A stretch of DNA of 64,000 bases from Mytilus galloprovincialis (GCF_965363235.1 NC_134844.1:55362872-55426871), one strand, 5' to 3'; positions 11,970 to 24,070 are shown, counted from the first letter of the stretch. Made by a program: numbers and translations. Notes: a model not told the origin generated them from the sequence alone.

Positions 11970-12745
11970 TTATTGGGCATATTTTTTTCGAGCCTGCGAA
12001 ATTTATTTTACGATAGCGAGTCATAGCGATACTAGATTTGGTCGTCGATGTCGGCATCTGCGTCGTTAATATTTAGATTCAGTCTGTGGTTAAAGGTTTG
12101 TTTTAGACATGAATAACTTTGTCGAACCTACATTGAGTTTTATGAAATTTTGCCAGAGGCTTTTTAATGACGAAACGAAAGCACTCAGATCGAAATTTTA
12201 AAATGACTTATTTTCATTTTTTATACTTTACTGATATATGGACTTAGTTTTTTACAGTTGACATTCAGCCAAGAAAATAATTGTCAAACCTTCATGGAAT
12301 TTTATGAATATAATATATAAAGTTTGTTTCGTATCAAATCATTGTCAAACCAATATGCAGTTATATAAAATGTTGGCAGAAGCTTATTAATGGTCTGTAG
12401 CAAACCTTTGAAAATATGGGGTTTTTTTTCATCATGTTTAGTTTTTTTGATAGATGAACAATGGGACTTAGATTTTTATGGTTACTATTAACAGACAATC
12501 TGTGATTAAATGTTGTTCACATGATAAATTTGTAAACCTTCATAAAGTTTTCAGTAACTTGGTCAGAAGCTTATTTTCAAAACAAAGAAAGAGCACATAA
12601 AGAAAAGTTTGATTTTTTAAAATTCTGCATTTAACTGATAAATGAACTCAATGTTTTTCATTAACATACACTGCTACACTTACAGCAGCAATTGCAGGCA
12701 AGACACAGGGTTCTATGGGTTGCCTAAACCCTCTGATCTTGAAGT
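11970..12745. repeat. Dispersed repeat, family F
   Basis: Opens with TTTTTTTCGAGCCTGCGAAA, continues with several AATAACTTTGTCGAACCT-like and TTTTATGAAATTTTGCCAGA-like lines that recur about every 180-200 bp in degraded form, and closes with CAGCAGCAATTGCAGGCAAG. The same end (CAGCAGCAATTACATACGAG) and inner lines lie at 17830-18180. A decayed tandem-structured bivalve repeat. Confidence 0.6.
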
Positions 12746-13904
12746 TTTTGATGAAAGCAGTTCCTAAAATACGTATAGTGTGCAAATTGAAATTTATATA
12801 GCACATTTATCTAAGCCAATTTATACATGCATTTGTATAGGTTTCATAAATCTATTGGAATGTTCTAACAAACTTACCATCACCCTCTATAAAACAAAAA
12901 AAATAGAAGCTCTTTAGTTATATACAGTACATTACGATTTGACGGGTTTTGCCTCTTTAGGTCATGTTTTGTTTTGTTGTTTTTTTTTGTGAGACCAACC
13001 GTTCACTACCTACAAGCCAGCCAGTTAGGCAGGCATGTAAATGAGGATTCATACGAGAAAGAACATAAAAACAAACCATTGGAATTGTATCATCTTAATA
13101 AGGTAACAAATGACACCATTGACACTCCTTCAAAAATGAACGAGCTCTTACACACATATATAATACAATATATGTACACTGTCGGAATATGTAAAAACTC
13201 ATTATACCAGATTTAGAAAGCGAGGTTCGATGAGCTTTTCTCCTATTTCGTAGCAAGAAGAATTAAACTTATAGTTCCATATATGTACATATATTGTTTT
13301 CCCTATAGTTGTCAGCCGGCACTTTAAGGTTTAGGTGTCTAAATCCTAATAGTTATTTCTGTTTTTTCCAAGAACTCGACATAAGTTTTAAAACGGACCG
13401 CAGAAAGGACCCCTAAATAGACTGTCACGCAAAAAGCGGGCGCATGACATTTAAGCAAAAATATTTGAGCTACCAAGGAACATTTTAGCGCAGACCATAT
13501 AGCTCATTTTAGCGTAGATTTTAATCCGCTCACCAGTTTTTTCGATAGCCCATTTTAACACAAACTTACCTGGTTAAATAAGGCTCATCATAATAAAATT
13601 ATTGTAATTTATGCTGGCTTAATATCTAAATTGTTTGGATTACAGTTTGGTTAATCATGGACATAACGTTATAAGTTTTTTCTAGAAACTCTCATCAAAT
13701 TATAAACAACAACATTTATTGAAATAAGAACTGTATATGAATGTCAACCTCAATCTAGACAAAAATTAAGAAAAAAAAGTCCCCTACTCCAATTTTATTA
13801 ACAGTATTGCACAAGGGGTGTATCAAGAGCCTTTAACGTATTTTCGCTATGATATAAATTACAGACTAGAACGGACTTGTAATATTTGAGTTATTACCTT
13901 TTGA
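12746..13904. other. Gene-free stretch
   Basis: An 80-codon open frame at 12974-13216 has no recognised family, no signal peptide and no convincing splice context. Nothing else is visible. Confidence 0.45.
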
Positions 13905-14075
13905 ACAGAAAGTCCCTAATGAAATGTAAAAATCAAGAGTTTCAAACACATCAAACGAATTGATAACAAATGTCATATTCCTGACTTGGTACAGGCATTT
14001 ACTTATGTAGACAATAGTGGATTAAACCTGGTTTTTATAGCTGGTTAAATCTACCACTTGTATGAAATCGAAAGA
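13905..14075. repeat. Dispersed repeat, family A copy
   Basis: Shares the CAAACACATCAAACGAATTG and ATTCCTGACTTGGTACAGGC blocks and the TAGCTGGTTAAATC end with the copy at 195-400. Confidence 0.7.
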
Positions 14076-14439
14076 ACATGTTCATTAGCAGTGCTGTTCT
14101 GTACATTGTAGCTTTTTCGGTCAAAACTATATTGGATTCGATTTTGTGTAATTTGATCAGAGTTGAAATGACTTCATTCGTTAATTAATTTATGTAATGT
14201 AAAGGAATATTTAAATGATGACACTATTTGATTTGATGTCTTAATTATAGATTTCGTTCAATCTTGATTAAGTTTTAAACGGCAAAGATATATTTCAAGG
14301 TAGAGGTTTTGAATCACAAGGATAGATAACACCACGTTCGAATGTAAGAGAGCGTATTAAATATATGAGTTTACGTCGAATAAAATAGATATTAGTATTA
14401 GTATATTTCATTTGGCTTTCTAACATAATTGATTGAAGA

Positions 14440-14725
14440 ACTTAATTGACCTACCGAATTAGACTATTTACCGGATTTGTTATCACATAAGCAACACGAC
14501 GGGTGCCACATGTGGAGCAGGATCTGCTTACCCTTCCGGAGCACCTGAGATCACCCCTAGTTTTTCGGTGGGGTTCGTGTTGTTTATTCTTTAGTTTGTT
14601 TTCTATGTTGTGTCATGTGTGCTGTTATTTGCTTGTCTTTTTCATTTTTAGCCATGGCGTTGTCAGTTTGTTTTAGATTTATGAGTTTGACTGTCCCTTT
14701 GGTATCTTTCGTCCCTCTTTTAATT
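14440..14725 (+). repeat. Dispersed repeat, family E (3' end)
   Basis: Runs from GACCTACCGAATTAGACT through CACGACGGGTGCCACATGTG, CCGGAGCACCTGAGATCACC and TTTCTATGTTGTGTCATGTG to GTATCTTTCGTCCCTCTTTT. I recognise it as one of the most common repeat ends in mussel genomic DNA. Inverted or partial copies are at 10665-11160, 33845-34015 and 42110-42310. Confidence 0.75.
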
Positions 14726-15074
14726 GAAATGTCTTCTATTAAAGAAACAAAATACAATTTTGTGTCAAATTGCTTAACTTTAGTTCTTTACCAGAACATT
14801 TTCCCCAAAAATTGCCTATATTACACAGAGTGTTAAGGTACAAAGCAATTTGATATTCAATATTAGAGAATTTAAGGCTTTTGACATACTTTACCTAAAT
14901 ATTTCAAATAAATGGTTTTGTTATCTCTCTGTTGCCATCAAACATTGAAACTTAACAAAAATCGTACAATTTGACATGCAAAATACGCCTAAACTTGGTC
15001 ATTGTAAAATTGTGTTTGTCGAATTTTCACTTCTGTTTGAACTTACGAAAATACAAAGTTTGTTCGCAGGGGAC

Positions 15075-15680
15075 ACAGGTATCGTTAATGATATAACACC
15101 AAGGTTTTCGATACCTCAAACTAGTCAAAACATATACTAAATTTTATCATTGGCACAAGGATATCTTACGTAAATGTAGATCAACATGCAGACTTCTTAT
15201 ACAGTCAGGTACTTTACATCAAATTTTTTATTGCACTATTCTTTACAAAGCGCACAAATGTGTGCTTCACCTTTAAAGCTAACAAAACCTTTAAATGTAC
15301 TTATAAAAAAGTACATATTTACGATACTATTGTCACGTCATTAAAGATGGCATATTTTGGCCTAAATGTTGATTCACATTTTTGTATCGGAATTCAACAC
15401 ATTTATTATAATAATAGTTGTTGGAATGATACGGTCTATGTTCTTACATATTTTATGATGGTACGATACTAAACCTCTCACGGGAGGGATTGTGTTTGAT
15501 ATTCATATGAAGAATAATTATTCTTTCAATCAGTTTAATTAAGGTCTTGAGCTGATATGTCAGTAAATGCTAGTAGTTAGTTGTTAGTTTATGCATCATT
15601 GTCATTTTTGTTTGTTTCTTGTGTCACCTTTTCTGACATCGTTTTCGGAATTCTCATAAATTGAGTTTTACAGGGCGTAT
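15075..15680 (+). mobile_element. Fragment of the reverse-transcriptase element (3' part)
   Basis: Carries the last part of the same coding region and 3' tail as the element at 18842-20910: matching lines are CTAGTCAAAACATATACTAA, TCAACATGCAGACTTCTTAT, CATATTTTGGCCTAAATGTT and the non-coding GGTACGATACTAAACCTCTC. Only the end of the element is present, as expected for a 5'-truncated retroposed copy. It is more worn than its neighbour and so probably older. Confidence 0.75.
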
Positions 15681-16085
15681 TGCTGATAATATGATTTTAT
15701 ATATAATTAAAGATCATCTTTAAATCATGTTATTGGAAAACCGGTAATTTTCCTTGTCGGAAATCTTGTTTTTCTGATGATGTTGTAAACAACATATACG
15801 CTTTTTCATATCTGCGTATAAATACAATGTATAACGTGTAAGGCTATCATATGTATGAACTGACAATCCAAACTTAGTGCAAAATGGTCGTGATAAAATG
15901 AATATTTATATGTGTCTTCCTTGTTTCGTTATTGGTTGGTGAAACTACCCAAGAACCTGGTTAGTAGTCATCATATAATAATCCTACATTTTGTAGACAT
16001 ATCATAAGGAAATATCAATCCCATCACTATAGCAAATGTATACGATACTTCTGCACTTCTGCCAGTTAAATTTTTAAAAAAAATA

Positions 16086-16735
16086 CTAGAACACACCCGT
16101 GATATCGCAGGTCCGTGACTGAATTAAAGTATATAACTATGCGCAAGCCTTATTTTAGTATTAGTATTTTCATCTGATAAAGTCATGCCGATTATAAGAT
16201 ACACAGTTTTCTCTGCTTTCAAATCTTTCTGTTTGAACCACTCCAACTGGAACTTATCAATTATTGGTAATATTAATTATTTGCAAAAACAAAAGGTCCT
16301 GGAATGGAGTATTTTTTAATCAACAGCATTGTTTTATATTAGTTATAAATAAAGTTGAATTTATTCGTATTGTTATCTTAGAAAGTCTTACTGATTAAAA
16401 TGCTACAATAGGTACTGTGATTATGACCCGTGTATATAGCATAATCCTAAATACATCGTTTGGTGGTGCGCCTGTCAGATGCGGAACGTACATATAAGGT
16501 AATAGGTAACAGGTGAGTATACTATTGGTATCGGTATCGGACTCGACCCGGAACTTCTTTATTATTGGCAATATTAATTACGTGGAAAACAAAAGGGCCT
16601 GGAGTGGTGTAATTTTTAATCTACACCTTTGTACCATATTAGTTATATATAAAGTTGTATTCTTTGATTCGTCGTTTTTACGTGATGACGGCTGACAAGT
16701 TGGACCTCGTTATTTTAGTATTATAGATTATTTAC
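16086..16735. repeat. Dispersed repeat, family G
   Basis: Begins AGAACACACCCGTGATATCG and ends near TGGACCTCGTTATTTTAGTA; a second copy is at 37876-38437. This copy holds an extra diverged internal repetition (about 16236-16380) of the segment around AACTTCTTTATTATTGGCAA. Both copies keep a 60-codon open frame, but differences fall on all codon positions, so it is probably not coding. No terminal inverted repeat is seen. Confidence 0.7.
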
Positions 16736-17829
16736 ATAGTAGTGATTACACATACACAAAACAGCAATTGTGTTGTGTCAGCTATCCGTGATGAAATCGA
16801 TATAAGTCGGAGCTTTATCCACCGTAATATGTACATGTACGCCGTCATGCCATGTAAAAAAAACTATCTATATGAGGTATATAACAAACTGTATTTACAA
16901 GTATTGCTTTGCAATTGAGAGACGTTATTTGCAGTCTGTAAGACTATCATTTGTCTATGCAATGCATTGTATGCTTGACAAACGCAAAATACGAATGTTG
17001 ACGCCTAAATCGACGTTATCGATAACGACACAACAACACATAAATCATATTAACGAATAGCAATTACTACAGTCCTAACTCATCAGATCGGTACGAAGCA
17101 TTCAAAGTACTTTAGTATATGTACCAACCTAGCAGTGAAAGAACAAACTACTTTTAATCATATGTCCAATACTTAAGTATTATTCAACATGTTCAAGCGT
17201 TAAAGTATAGTAAAATGGCCTAATATATAGAAAGGGAATCATTTTGTACTTGTGTCATTTTTCTCTATTTTAGTTATATATGATTAATCACTCTGTATTC
17301 TTTCTATCTTAAATCCTATTACACTCTGAATATTTAATGTTTTCACCAATTTTGGATATAAAATTTGTTGTTCATGCCAATTATTTATTTTTTGTAAACC
17401 GTATCTAGACCCTCATAATGTGTTACGAATAGGTCTAGATAAATTCTTATATAGATGCACTTTATATTTTAAATTTTAAGGAATATGTTTTTTATGGAGA
17501 AAAAGCATGGACACAAGCAAAGAATTATTTCACGCAACCGTCAACTTGACACGGTAATGCTATCTATAAACTATAATTCACAAAGATGGTTCCCTTCAAA
17601 GGTGATTTGTTTTTCTAAAGCATGATCCACTATAAAACAGAATGAGTATTATTTTCAAATGGCATGTTCTTTTTTTGTTTGTTTTTTAAAACCAATGAAA
17701 CGAGTCGACAGTTATAGCTAGTGCACCAATTATAGCTAGCTACATTTATATGTTGTGCAAATAGTTGACCTACTTTTAAGATAACTTTAAGAATGAAAGT
17801 GTGCAAATTGATATATGTTAGTTCATTCG
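16736..17829. other. Gene-free stretch
   Basis: Short unrelated open frames only; no recognisable exon or repeat structure. Confidence 0.45.
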
Positions 17830-18180
17830 AGAGTATTTTGTCAAGACTGCGATATGTGCGCTGTGAAAGCGCGACAAACCCATTTTAGATTCATTATAGG
17901 CCAGTATATGGCTAGATGTTGTAACGACAGCAATAACTTTGTCGATCCTTCATTAAAGTAAAATTTGGCGATCAGGAGTCAAACTGTTAATCTTCATGGA
18001 TTGTTATGAAACATGAACAGAAGTTAATATACAAGAAAATTACATAGAATTTAAAGAGTTTTGTTTGCATTCTGTATTTTTCCGTGATGATTAGACTCAT
18101 TGTTTAAGTCATCATTACACGTTTACAATTCCAGCAGCAATTACATACGAGACACAAAGTTTCGCGGTATCCCTTTAGAT
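17830..18180. repeat. Dispersed repeat, family F copy
   Basis: Contains AATAACTTTGTCGATCCTTC and, at the end, CAGCAGCAATTACATACGAG followed by ACACAAAG, matching 11970-12745 in order. Shorter and diverged. Ends about 320 bp before the first FREP exon. Confidence 0.6.
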
Positions 18181-18841
18181 TTTTTCTGAACAATTCCATA
18201 GATGATTTTTGTTTTAATTCATCTATAAAAATGATAATTGATATATACATAAAGATAAAAGTGCATAACTTAAGCTTTGATAAAAATGTAAGGTACACTT
18301 TTTACATCATATTTTAATAGTATTTGCCTTCTTCTGTTGATATATATGAAAGTCTAATCATCCTAAATTCTACATCACTTGCTTCGATGCACAGTGGACG
18401 ATAGTTTGTTTTTTTTATTAAGACGACGTAAAAAGTATTTCGGACAAATCCTTTGGGAGATTAAAACTTACTAGCATCTTTTGTTTCTCTCCTTTTAGAA
18501 GGGAGACCTAATGACTGTAACGATATTCCTGACAAATGTCCAAGTGGAGTATAGAAGGTGTTTCCAAATCAAACTGAAGGTTTTGATGTTTATTGTGAAA
18601 TGAATTTAGACGAAGGGCACTGGACGGTGAGTTAGATTAAAAAAAAACTGATAAAACAAAAAGCATTTCACAACAAATAATTTCAATGGTATAAAATAAT
18701 AACTTTAATGAATTTAATAGTTCCGAATATTTAGTTTTCCGTCACCTTACTAAAAAATATAGCATTTTAATTTATTTTTCACAACACCAGGCTTCTAAGT
18801 GTATAACATACAGACAGATCATGATCATTATAGATTAATTC

Positions 18842-20272
18842 ATGTTTATGGTCTTAAAGGAAATCACCAATTCACTAACATTCCAACTGACTCCATTTTC
18901 AGAAAACGAAATCTGTAACAAACATAAACTTTTAGCCACCGCTTTACAAGCAGAGCCAAATACAATGAAAGTCCCAACTATGTATTGGCTTCCGAAGCTA
19001 CACAAAACCCCTTACAAATATAAATTTATTTCGTCTTCAAGCCATTGTTCAACTACTAAATTGTCTATTCTTCTTACCAGCACACTTGGTACAATTAAAA
19101 ACCTGATAATAAATTGTTCAAATAAGGCCTTCGAAAATAGTGGAATAAATTACTTTTGGAGTGTCAAGAACTCGTTGGAAGTACTTGATAAATTGCATGC
19201 TTATATTGGTGATTTTGAATCTGTTCAAAGTTTTGATTTTTCTACCCTGTATACCACATTGCCTCACATTCTCATTAAGAAAAAATTCACACACCTAATT
19301 AAATGGGCATTCAAAAAATCAGAATGTGAATATATATGTTCAAACTCTTTTAGGTCATTTTTTAGTAGCAATAAACAAAAAAACTATGTTAATTGGACAT
19401 GCTTTGATACTATATATGCCCTTGAATTTTTACTAGATAACATTTTTGTTCGCTTTGGAGATTCCGTATATCGTCAGATTATCGGAATTCCAATGGGGAC
19501 TAACTGTGCACCACTTATTGCGGACCTGTTTTTGTATTGTTATGAGTTACAATTTATGACAAAAATAAGCAAAGACCCATCGAAACAACATCTGATAAAC
19601 AAATTTAATAATACTTTTAGATATTTGGATGATATTTTGGCTCTCAATAATGACGACTTCAGTATGTATATTAATGAAATTTATCCTGTTGAACTTACTT
19701 TAAATAAAGCTAATACTAACAATGACCACTGCCCTTTTCTCGATCTTGATATCTATATCACTAATGGAAAGCTGAATACTAAAATTTATGATAAAAGGGA
19801 TGATTTTTCATTTCCTATCGTTAATTATCCGTTTTTAGATGGTGACGTTCCCTTGTCACCATCTTACGGTGTTTATATATCTCAACTTGTACGATTCGCT
19901 CGTGTATGTAACAATGTTTTCGATTTTAACGAGAGAAATTTATGTATTACTGAAAAATTATTACACCAGGGTTTTCGATATCACAAACTAGTCAAAACAT
20001 TTACTAAATTTTATCATCGATATAAAGACATCATTCGTAAATATAGCTCAACATGCAGACTTCTAATACGTTCAGGTATTTCACATCCAATTTTTTATGG
20101 TAATATTCTTTATAAAGCACAAAGGTGTCAGTATTCACCTCAGAAACTTACAAAACCTTTGAATAGACTTATTAAGAAGGGATATAATTACGATACTGTT
20201 GTCAAGTCATTAAAGATTGCATATTTTGGCGTTAATATTGAGTCACTGGTAAGGTCTTTGCATCGGAACTAA
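18842..20272 (+). CDS. Reverse transcriptase of a non-LTR/Penelope-like element, 476 aa
   Basis: A continuous 476-codon frame with the core of a reverse transcriptase. MYWLPKLHKTP (residues 47-57) resembles the pre-palm YGLPKxHK of Penelope-like enzymes. Motif A is FDFSTLYTTLPH (131-142, D132), motif B GIPMGTNCAPLIADLFL (215-231), the catalytic box RYLDDI (260-265) and the following motif FLDLDI (299-304). No integrase, protease, RNase H or GIY-YIG nuclease is visible in the frame, and there are no long terminal repeats. It would copy element RNA into DNA. I recognise the family from many mollusc and cnidarian proteins, usually longer at the N-terminus, so this copy is probably 5'-truncated. 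Placement near Penelope-like elements is inference from the motifs. Confidence 0.8.
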   Translation: MFMVLKEITNSLTFQLTPFSENEICNKHKLLATALQAEPNTMKVPTMYWLPKLHKTPYKYKFISSSSHCSTTKLSILLTSTLGTIKNLIINCSNKAFENSGINYFWSVKNSLEVLDKLHAYIGDFESVQSFDFSTLYTTLPHILIKKKFTHLIKWAFKKSECEYICSNSFRSFFSSNKQKNYVNWTCFDTIYALEFLLDNIFVRFGDSVYRQIIGIPMGTNCAPLIADLFLYCYELQFMTKISKDPSKQHLINKFNNTFRYLDDILALNNDDFSMYINEIYPVELTLNKANTNNDHCPFLDLDIYITNGKLNTKIYDKRDDFSFPIVNYPFLDGDVPLSPSYGVYISQLVRFARVCNNVFDFNERNLCITEKLLHQGFRYHKLVKTFTKFYHRYKDIIRKYSSTCRLLIRSGISHPIFYGNILYKAQRCQYSPQKLTKPLNRLIKKGYNYDTVVKSLKIAYFGVNIESLVRSLHRN

Positions 20273-20910
20273 ACACATTTATTCTAAAAACAGTTGTTGG
20301 CATGACACGGGTTATGTTCTTCTCATATATGTTATGATGGTATGATACTAAACCCCTAACGGGAAGGATTGTGCCTGATGTTCATATGATGAAATCATAA
20401 TCTTTCAGTCAGTTTAATTGAAGTCTGGAGCTGGCATGTCAGTTAACTGCTAGTAGTCTGTTGTTATTTATGTATTATTGTCATTTTGTTTATTTTCTTT
20501 GGTTACATCTTCTGACATCAGACTCGGATTTCTCTTGAACTGAATTTTAATGTGCGTATTGTTATGCGTTTACTTTACTACATTGGTTAGAGGTATAGGG
20601 GAGGGTTGAGATCTCACAAACATGTTTAACCCCGCCGCATTTTTGCGCCTGTCCCAAGTCAGGAGCCTCTGGCCTTTGTTAGTCTTGTATTATTTTAATT
20701 TTAGTTTCTTGTGTACAATTTGGAAATTAGTATGGCGTTCATTATCACTGGACTAGTATATATTTGTTTAGGGGCCAGCTGAAGGACGCCTCCGGGTGCG
20801 GGAATTTCTCGCTACATTGAAGACCTGTTGGTGACCCTCTGCTGTTGTTTTTTATTTGGTCGGGTTGTTGTCTCTTTGACACATTCCCCATTTCCATTCT
20901 CAATTTTATT
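18842..20910 (+). mobile_element. Reverse-transcriptase element with family D tail, in FREP intron
   Basis: The coding region is followed by a 3' non-coding tail (20273-20910) that includes GGGAAGGATTGTGCCTGATG, CAAGTCAGGAGCCTCTGGCC, GGACGCCTCCGGGTGCGGGA and TTGACACATTCCCCATTTCC. Pieces of this tail stand alone elsewhere (9607-9842, 57715-57870, 63905-64000), so many family D repeats may be severely 5'-truncated copies of such elements. The left border is uncertain and no target duplication was identified. Confidence 0.65.
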
Positions 20911-21700
20911 AAACATCTGTTATCCTCTTTCTTAGCTATTTTTTTTGTCATTTTTTTATACTCAAAAGTATCTCACTTCCGAAAAAGATGTATCGAGTTT
21001 TGTTTAAAATTGTCTGAAAACACAAAGGTGATGTATGGACTAAGAGAACAAACAAAAAACTAAACCCCTAGAAGTTAACAAAAACAGATGACGTTCAAAG
21101 CAGAGAAATAAACACATTCCAAAGAACATCTGACCAAATTCTGCTTCAAACAATTGACCGGCACCAGAATGATCTGCAGTTACGAATTTGTCTTCACTAG
21201 ACTCCATTCGTGATAAAAAAAACTCTATGATACCATACCCTTATCAAATATAAAATGATAAAAATCTTCATTAATTTGAGCCTGTAAGTTAGTTTTAGTA
21301 TCGGGAAAATGTTTGCTTTCAGTTAATATTTCATACCCAGGCAAATACGTGAAATGTATAAGTCTTTAACATTGTAATTAAAAAAATACATGCTGAGGTA
21401 TACTTATTTCATTTAAAAGATTGAATGTTGAACATTGAACATTGAACCCCAAAATACAACCGTTGTATTAACAACGAGCGGTATACTGCTTATTGACGTG
21501 TTGCTAGAAACGTAATTTTGTGACAATATTCAAACGTTTCGCATGATAATTTTGTCGTTACTACATTTAAAGAGAACAACATGTGTTTTGATATTGACAT
21601 GATAGAAGTTTTCACATGTTGTAACTTATGAATCCTTAAATTTCATTACCGAACCTCTTCCCAAAATGTGTAATGCATTACTCATATCAAATTGTCATAT
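20911..21700. other. FREP intron filler
   Basis: Intronic DNA of the FREP pseudogene with no further exon or element recognised. Confidence 0.45.
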
Positions 21701-21964
21701 ATCTTTTTTTCAGGTTTTTCAAAGACGAGAAAACGGCTACGTTGACTTTTACCGTGGATGGAATGACTACAAATTAGGATTTGGGAACCCGAAGCTCGTT
21801 TAGTTTGCACTTGATTCAAATGTATTTTACCTTTATTATACCATCAGTTAAAAGTGAAACCAACTGTCTTATTTTTATTAATCAGGTCATATTTTTTTTC
21901 AGTAAATTAATTGAATGATACATTTAATCTTTACCAAACTACAGTTGATGATATCGTTGACAAT

Positions 21965-22200
21965 ATTGCCGACTTTTGAGTCCGGAAAAAATAATTAAAA
22001 AAAAAAATTTCGACAGGTTACGTACTCTATAGAAAGACATGCTGGTGCTATGTCAAAGAATAACTTCGTGTTTAATGGGGGGGTTCATATAAATTCCTGA
22101 CTTTCACATGTTTGTGTTGTCGGGTTTCTGATAAAGGTGAATTAAGAAATGCGTTTCGGACGCACGAAATTTATCAAGTGTTTTTTTTTCTCTTCTCATT
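21965..22200. repeat. Single MITE arm plus repeat end
   Basis: TATTGCCGACTTTTGAGTCC and TTTCGACAGGTTACGTACTC match one arm of the inverted-repeat element at 7003-7334. The following TGATAAAGGTGAATTAAGAA and ATGCGTTTCGGACGCACGAA look like another dispersed repeat end. Lies between FREP exons b and c. Confidence 0.5.
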
Positions 22201-22696
22201 TAGGGCCATGCGATAAAATATAGTTTCTTACATAAACATTCAAGCCATTTCGTTTCTGTTTGGTGATTGTGTCATTTGCAATCATCCTACATCTTTAAAT
22301 TGTATACTTTATTATTTTTAGGTAACGAGAACTTTAACTTAACAATACAACTATAAAATAAGGATCGATTTAATCGATTTCGAGGAAACACTGCCTTTGC
22401 AAAATATAAAGGAGATGAAAGTTCAAAGTTCAAACTAACCGTAAATGGATATCATGGTACTGCAGGTACATATTTAATGTGTATGGTATTTTAATCGATC
22501 TCACATGCACAGTTATCGGTCCTTGCTCTCTCTCACTCTATTGAGATTGGTATTTTGATATTTAGATGTTTTTTAGAAGGTTTTGCCAAAATACAGCTAG
22601 GGTATTTTCTTTTCGTGGAGTAGGACATTCTTAGTTTTCTGAAAACATAAACAGTTTTACAGAAAGCTTATTTGTTAGTATGACCATATCAAATCC

Positions 22697-22795
22697 AATC
22701 ATAATTCATGACAACACAGAAGTGTTGACTACTCGGATGGTGATACCATGGGGGTAACATCCACCAGCGAAACTGACAGAAACTGAGTGGGTAGA
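22697..22795. repeat. Dispersed repeat, family H fragment
   Basis: CATGACAACACAGAAGTGTT and GACTACTCGGATGGTGATAC parallel the block at 36997-37100 (CATGTCAACACCGAAGTGCT, GACTACTGCGTTGGTGATAC). Non-coding. Confidence 0.65.
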
Positions 22796-23227
22796 AACAA
22801 AGTGTGTATGAAATATACATGTATGATATGTATTGTTCATCTATTATAATGTTTTTCATCAAAAATAAAAAAAAAAAGAAAATATAATCGAAACCATTAC
22901 ATAACACTTCGCTGCTCTTTGCTGCCGATTATATTTTTTTATATATATATATCTTGTAACTGTTATTTTCATCCCCATTATATGCCGGCTCCAAAATATT
23001 TTGGGGACCGGAAACTTATAATTTCAGAAAATGATTGTATCCTTTGGATGAAAACCGTGATAACGTTACTTGTGATTCGTACGAATATTTATCAGGTTCA
23101 ATGTTTGTATTGTATTTATGTATTTACAGGCAACAACATGGAATATCACAGCGGCCATGGTTTCTCAACAAAGGATAGTGATAACGATAACGGTGTTGGT
23201 CACTGTGCACCGACATTACACACTTGA

Positions 23228-23565
23228 ACAGATTTGAATGACTACATGTATATCAATTATGCGTTCAGAAATGCAAAATTAATCTTATTTTTTGTGGTAA
23301 CATTACCGTAAATGTTATTTTAGTTATTTATGTTTTCCTTTATACTTATTAAATTTGAGACCATTCGATTTCTCAGAATATATCAATGTATGGATGATGG
23401 AAAAACATGAACAAAAATATAGAATGGAATAGAGAGAAAAAACATGAATATCACTTTTAGATAATCATGTTTTGTCATAAATTGTGAGAAAATATTAAAA
23501 TATTTTTGTTTAAATTAAATCAATAAATAATGACGAATTTTGTTTTCTATTTATAAATGAATTCT
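23228..23565 (+). repeat. FREP 3' flank, repeated inverted at 29400-29740
   Basis: From AGATTTGAATGACTACATG through TTTGTGGTAACATTACCGTA, TTATTTTAGTTATTTATG and ATAATCATGTTTTGTCATAA this region aligns with the minus strand of 29400-29740. It probably corresponds to the last part and 3' untranslated region of the FREP gene. Confidence 0.65.
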
Positions 23566-23814
23566 GAGAATCAGACCGGTTATAGAACTACATTTGAATA
23601 ACCCGAATATGGTCACAAGATATAGCATTGATTACTTGACTCGTTTGAATAACTTACTCAATAATGATGATCACATTATAAAAAGTTACCCACCACGTCT
23701 TACTTCCGCTTAAAAATTAGACTTATGGGGTCTCCCCCTTGTTACAGCCAACACTGAAAGTACATCTTATGAGTAAAATTAACTGTTAGCTTCGTGTTCC
23801 TAAATTAAAATAGG

Positions 23815-24070
23815 AGGATGTGATATAATTGCCAACAAGCCAAGTATCCAACAGCGAACGACCTTCAATAATGAGCAAGTTCAATGCCGAAAAAAATAGA
23901 TTTAAAAACCAAAATATGACAAAATCTGAACCAATTTAAACAAATACTATCAACAGTATGAACACTAAGCGAGAGAAAAAAATGTCACATGACAGACAGC
24001 AACCAACGACAGCCACTGACTTACAGGCTTCTAACTTAAGACGGACACACATACAACGACGCGCGACGGT
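23815..24070 (-). repeat. Dispersed repeat, family B-like copy
   Basis: GAGGATGTGATATAATTGCC, CGACCTTCAATAATGAGCAA and CCACTGACTTACAGGCTTC follow the family B order. Lies between the FREP pseudogene and F-lectin B. Confidence 0.65.

Larger units (their letters stand above)
18499..23227 (+). pseudogene. Fibrinogen-related (FREP/FReD) gene, decayed, four exons seen
   Basis: Exon a 18499-18626 reads RPNDCNDIPDKCPSGV, a stop, then KVFPNQTEGFDVYCEMN and GHWT before GTGAGT. Exon b 21714-about 21805 reads VFQRRENGYVDFYRGW and NDYKLGFGN, then loses frame. Exon c 22322-22465 holds GNENFNL, a stop, then FAKYKGDESSKFKLTV and NGYHGTAG before GTACAT. Exon d 23130-23227 reads NMEYHSGHGFSTKDSDND and GVGHCAP, then ends early before the usual AWWY part. 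The order and intron places match a fibrinogen C-terminal domain, a secreted recognition domain that in molluscs binds microbial surfaces. Breaks in every exon show that it is a pseudogene; one break (TAG for an expected Tyr codon) is a point change. Upstream exons (signal peptide, coiled coil) were not found. A reverse-transcriptase element occupies the first intron. Confidence 0.82.

Noticed and set aside
12974-13216. 80-codon open frame as a gene
   Set aside because: No family resemblance, no signal peptide or splice partner, and it lies beside decayed repeats. Length is within chance for AT-rich DNA.
16513-16695. 60-codon frame (also at 38224-38406) as a conserved small protein
   Set aside because: It lies inside a dispersed repeat. 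The differences between the copies mostly change residues, as expected without selection.
6814-23227. F-lectin A and the FREP exons as one fused lectin-fibrinogen gene
   Set aside because: F-lectin A has its own stop codon at 11855-11857 and a nearby AATAAA. The FREP exons begin 6.6 kb later and are broken in every exon.
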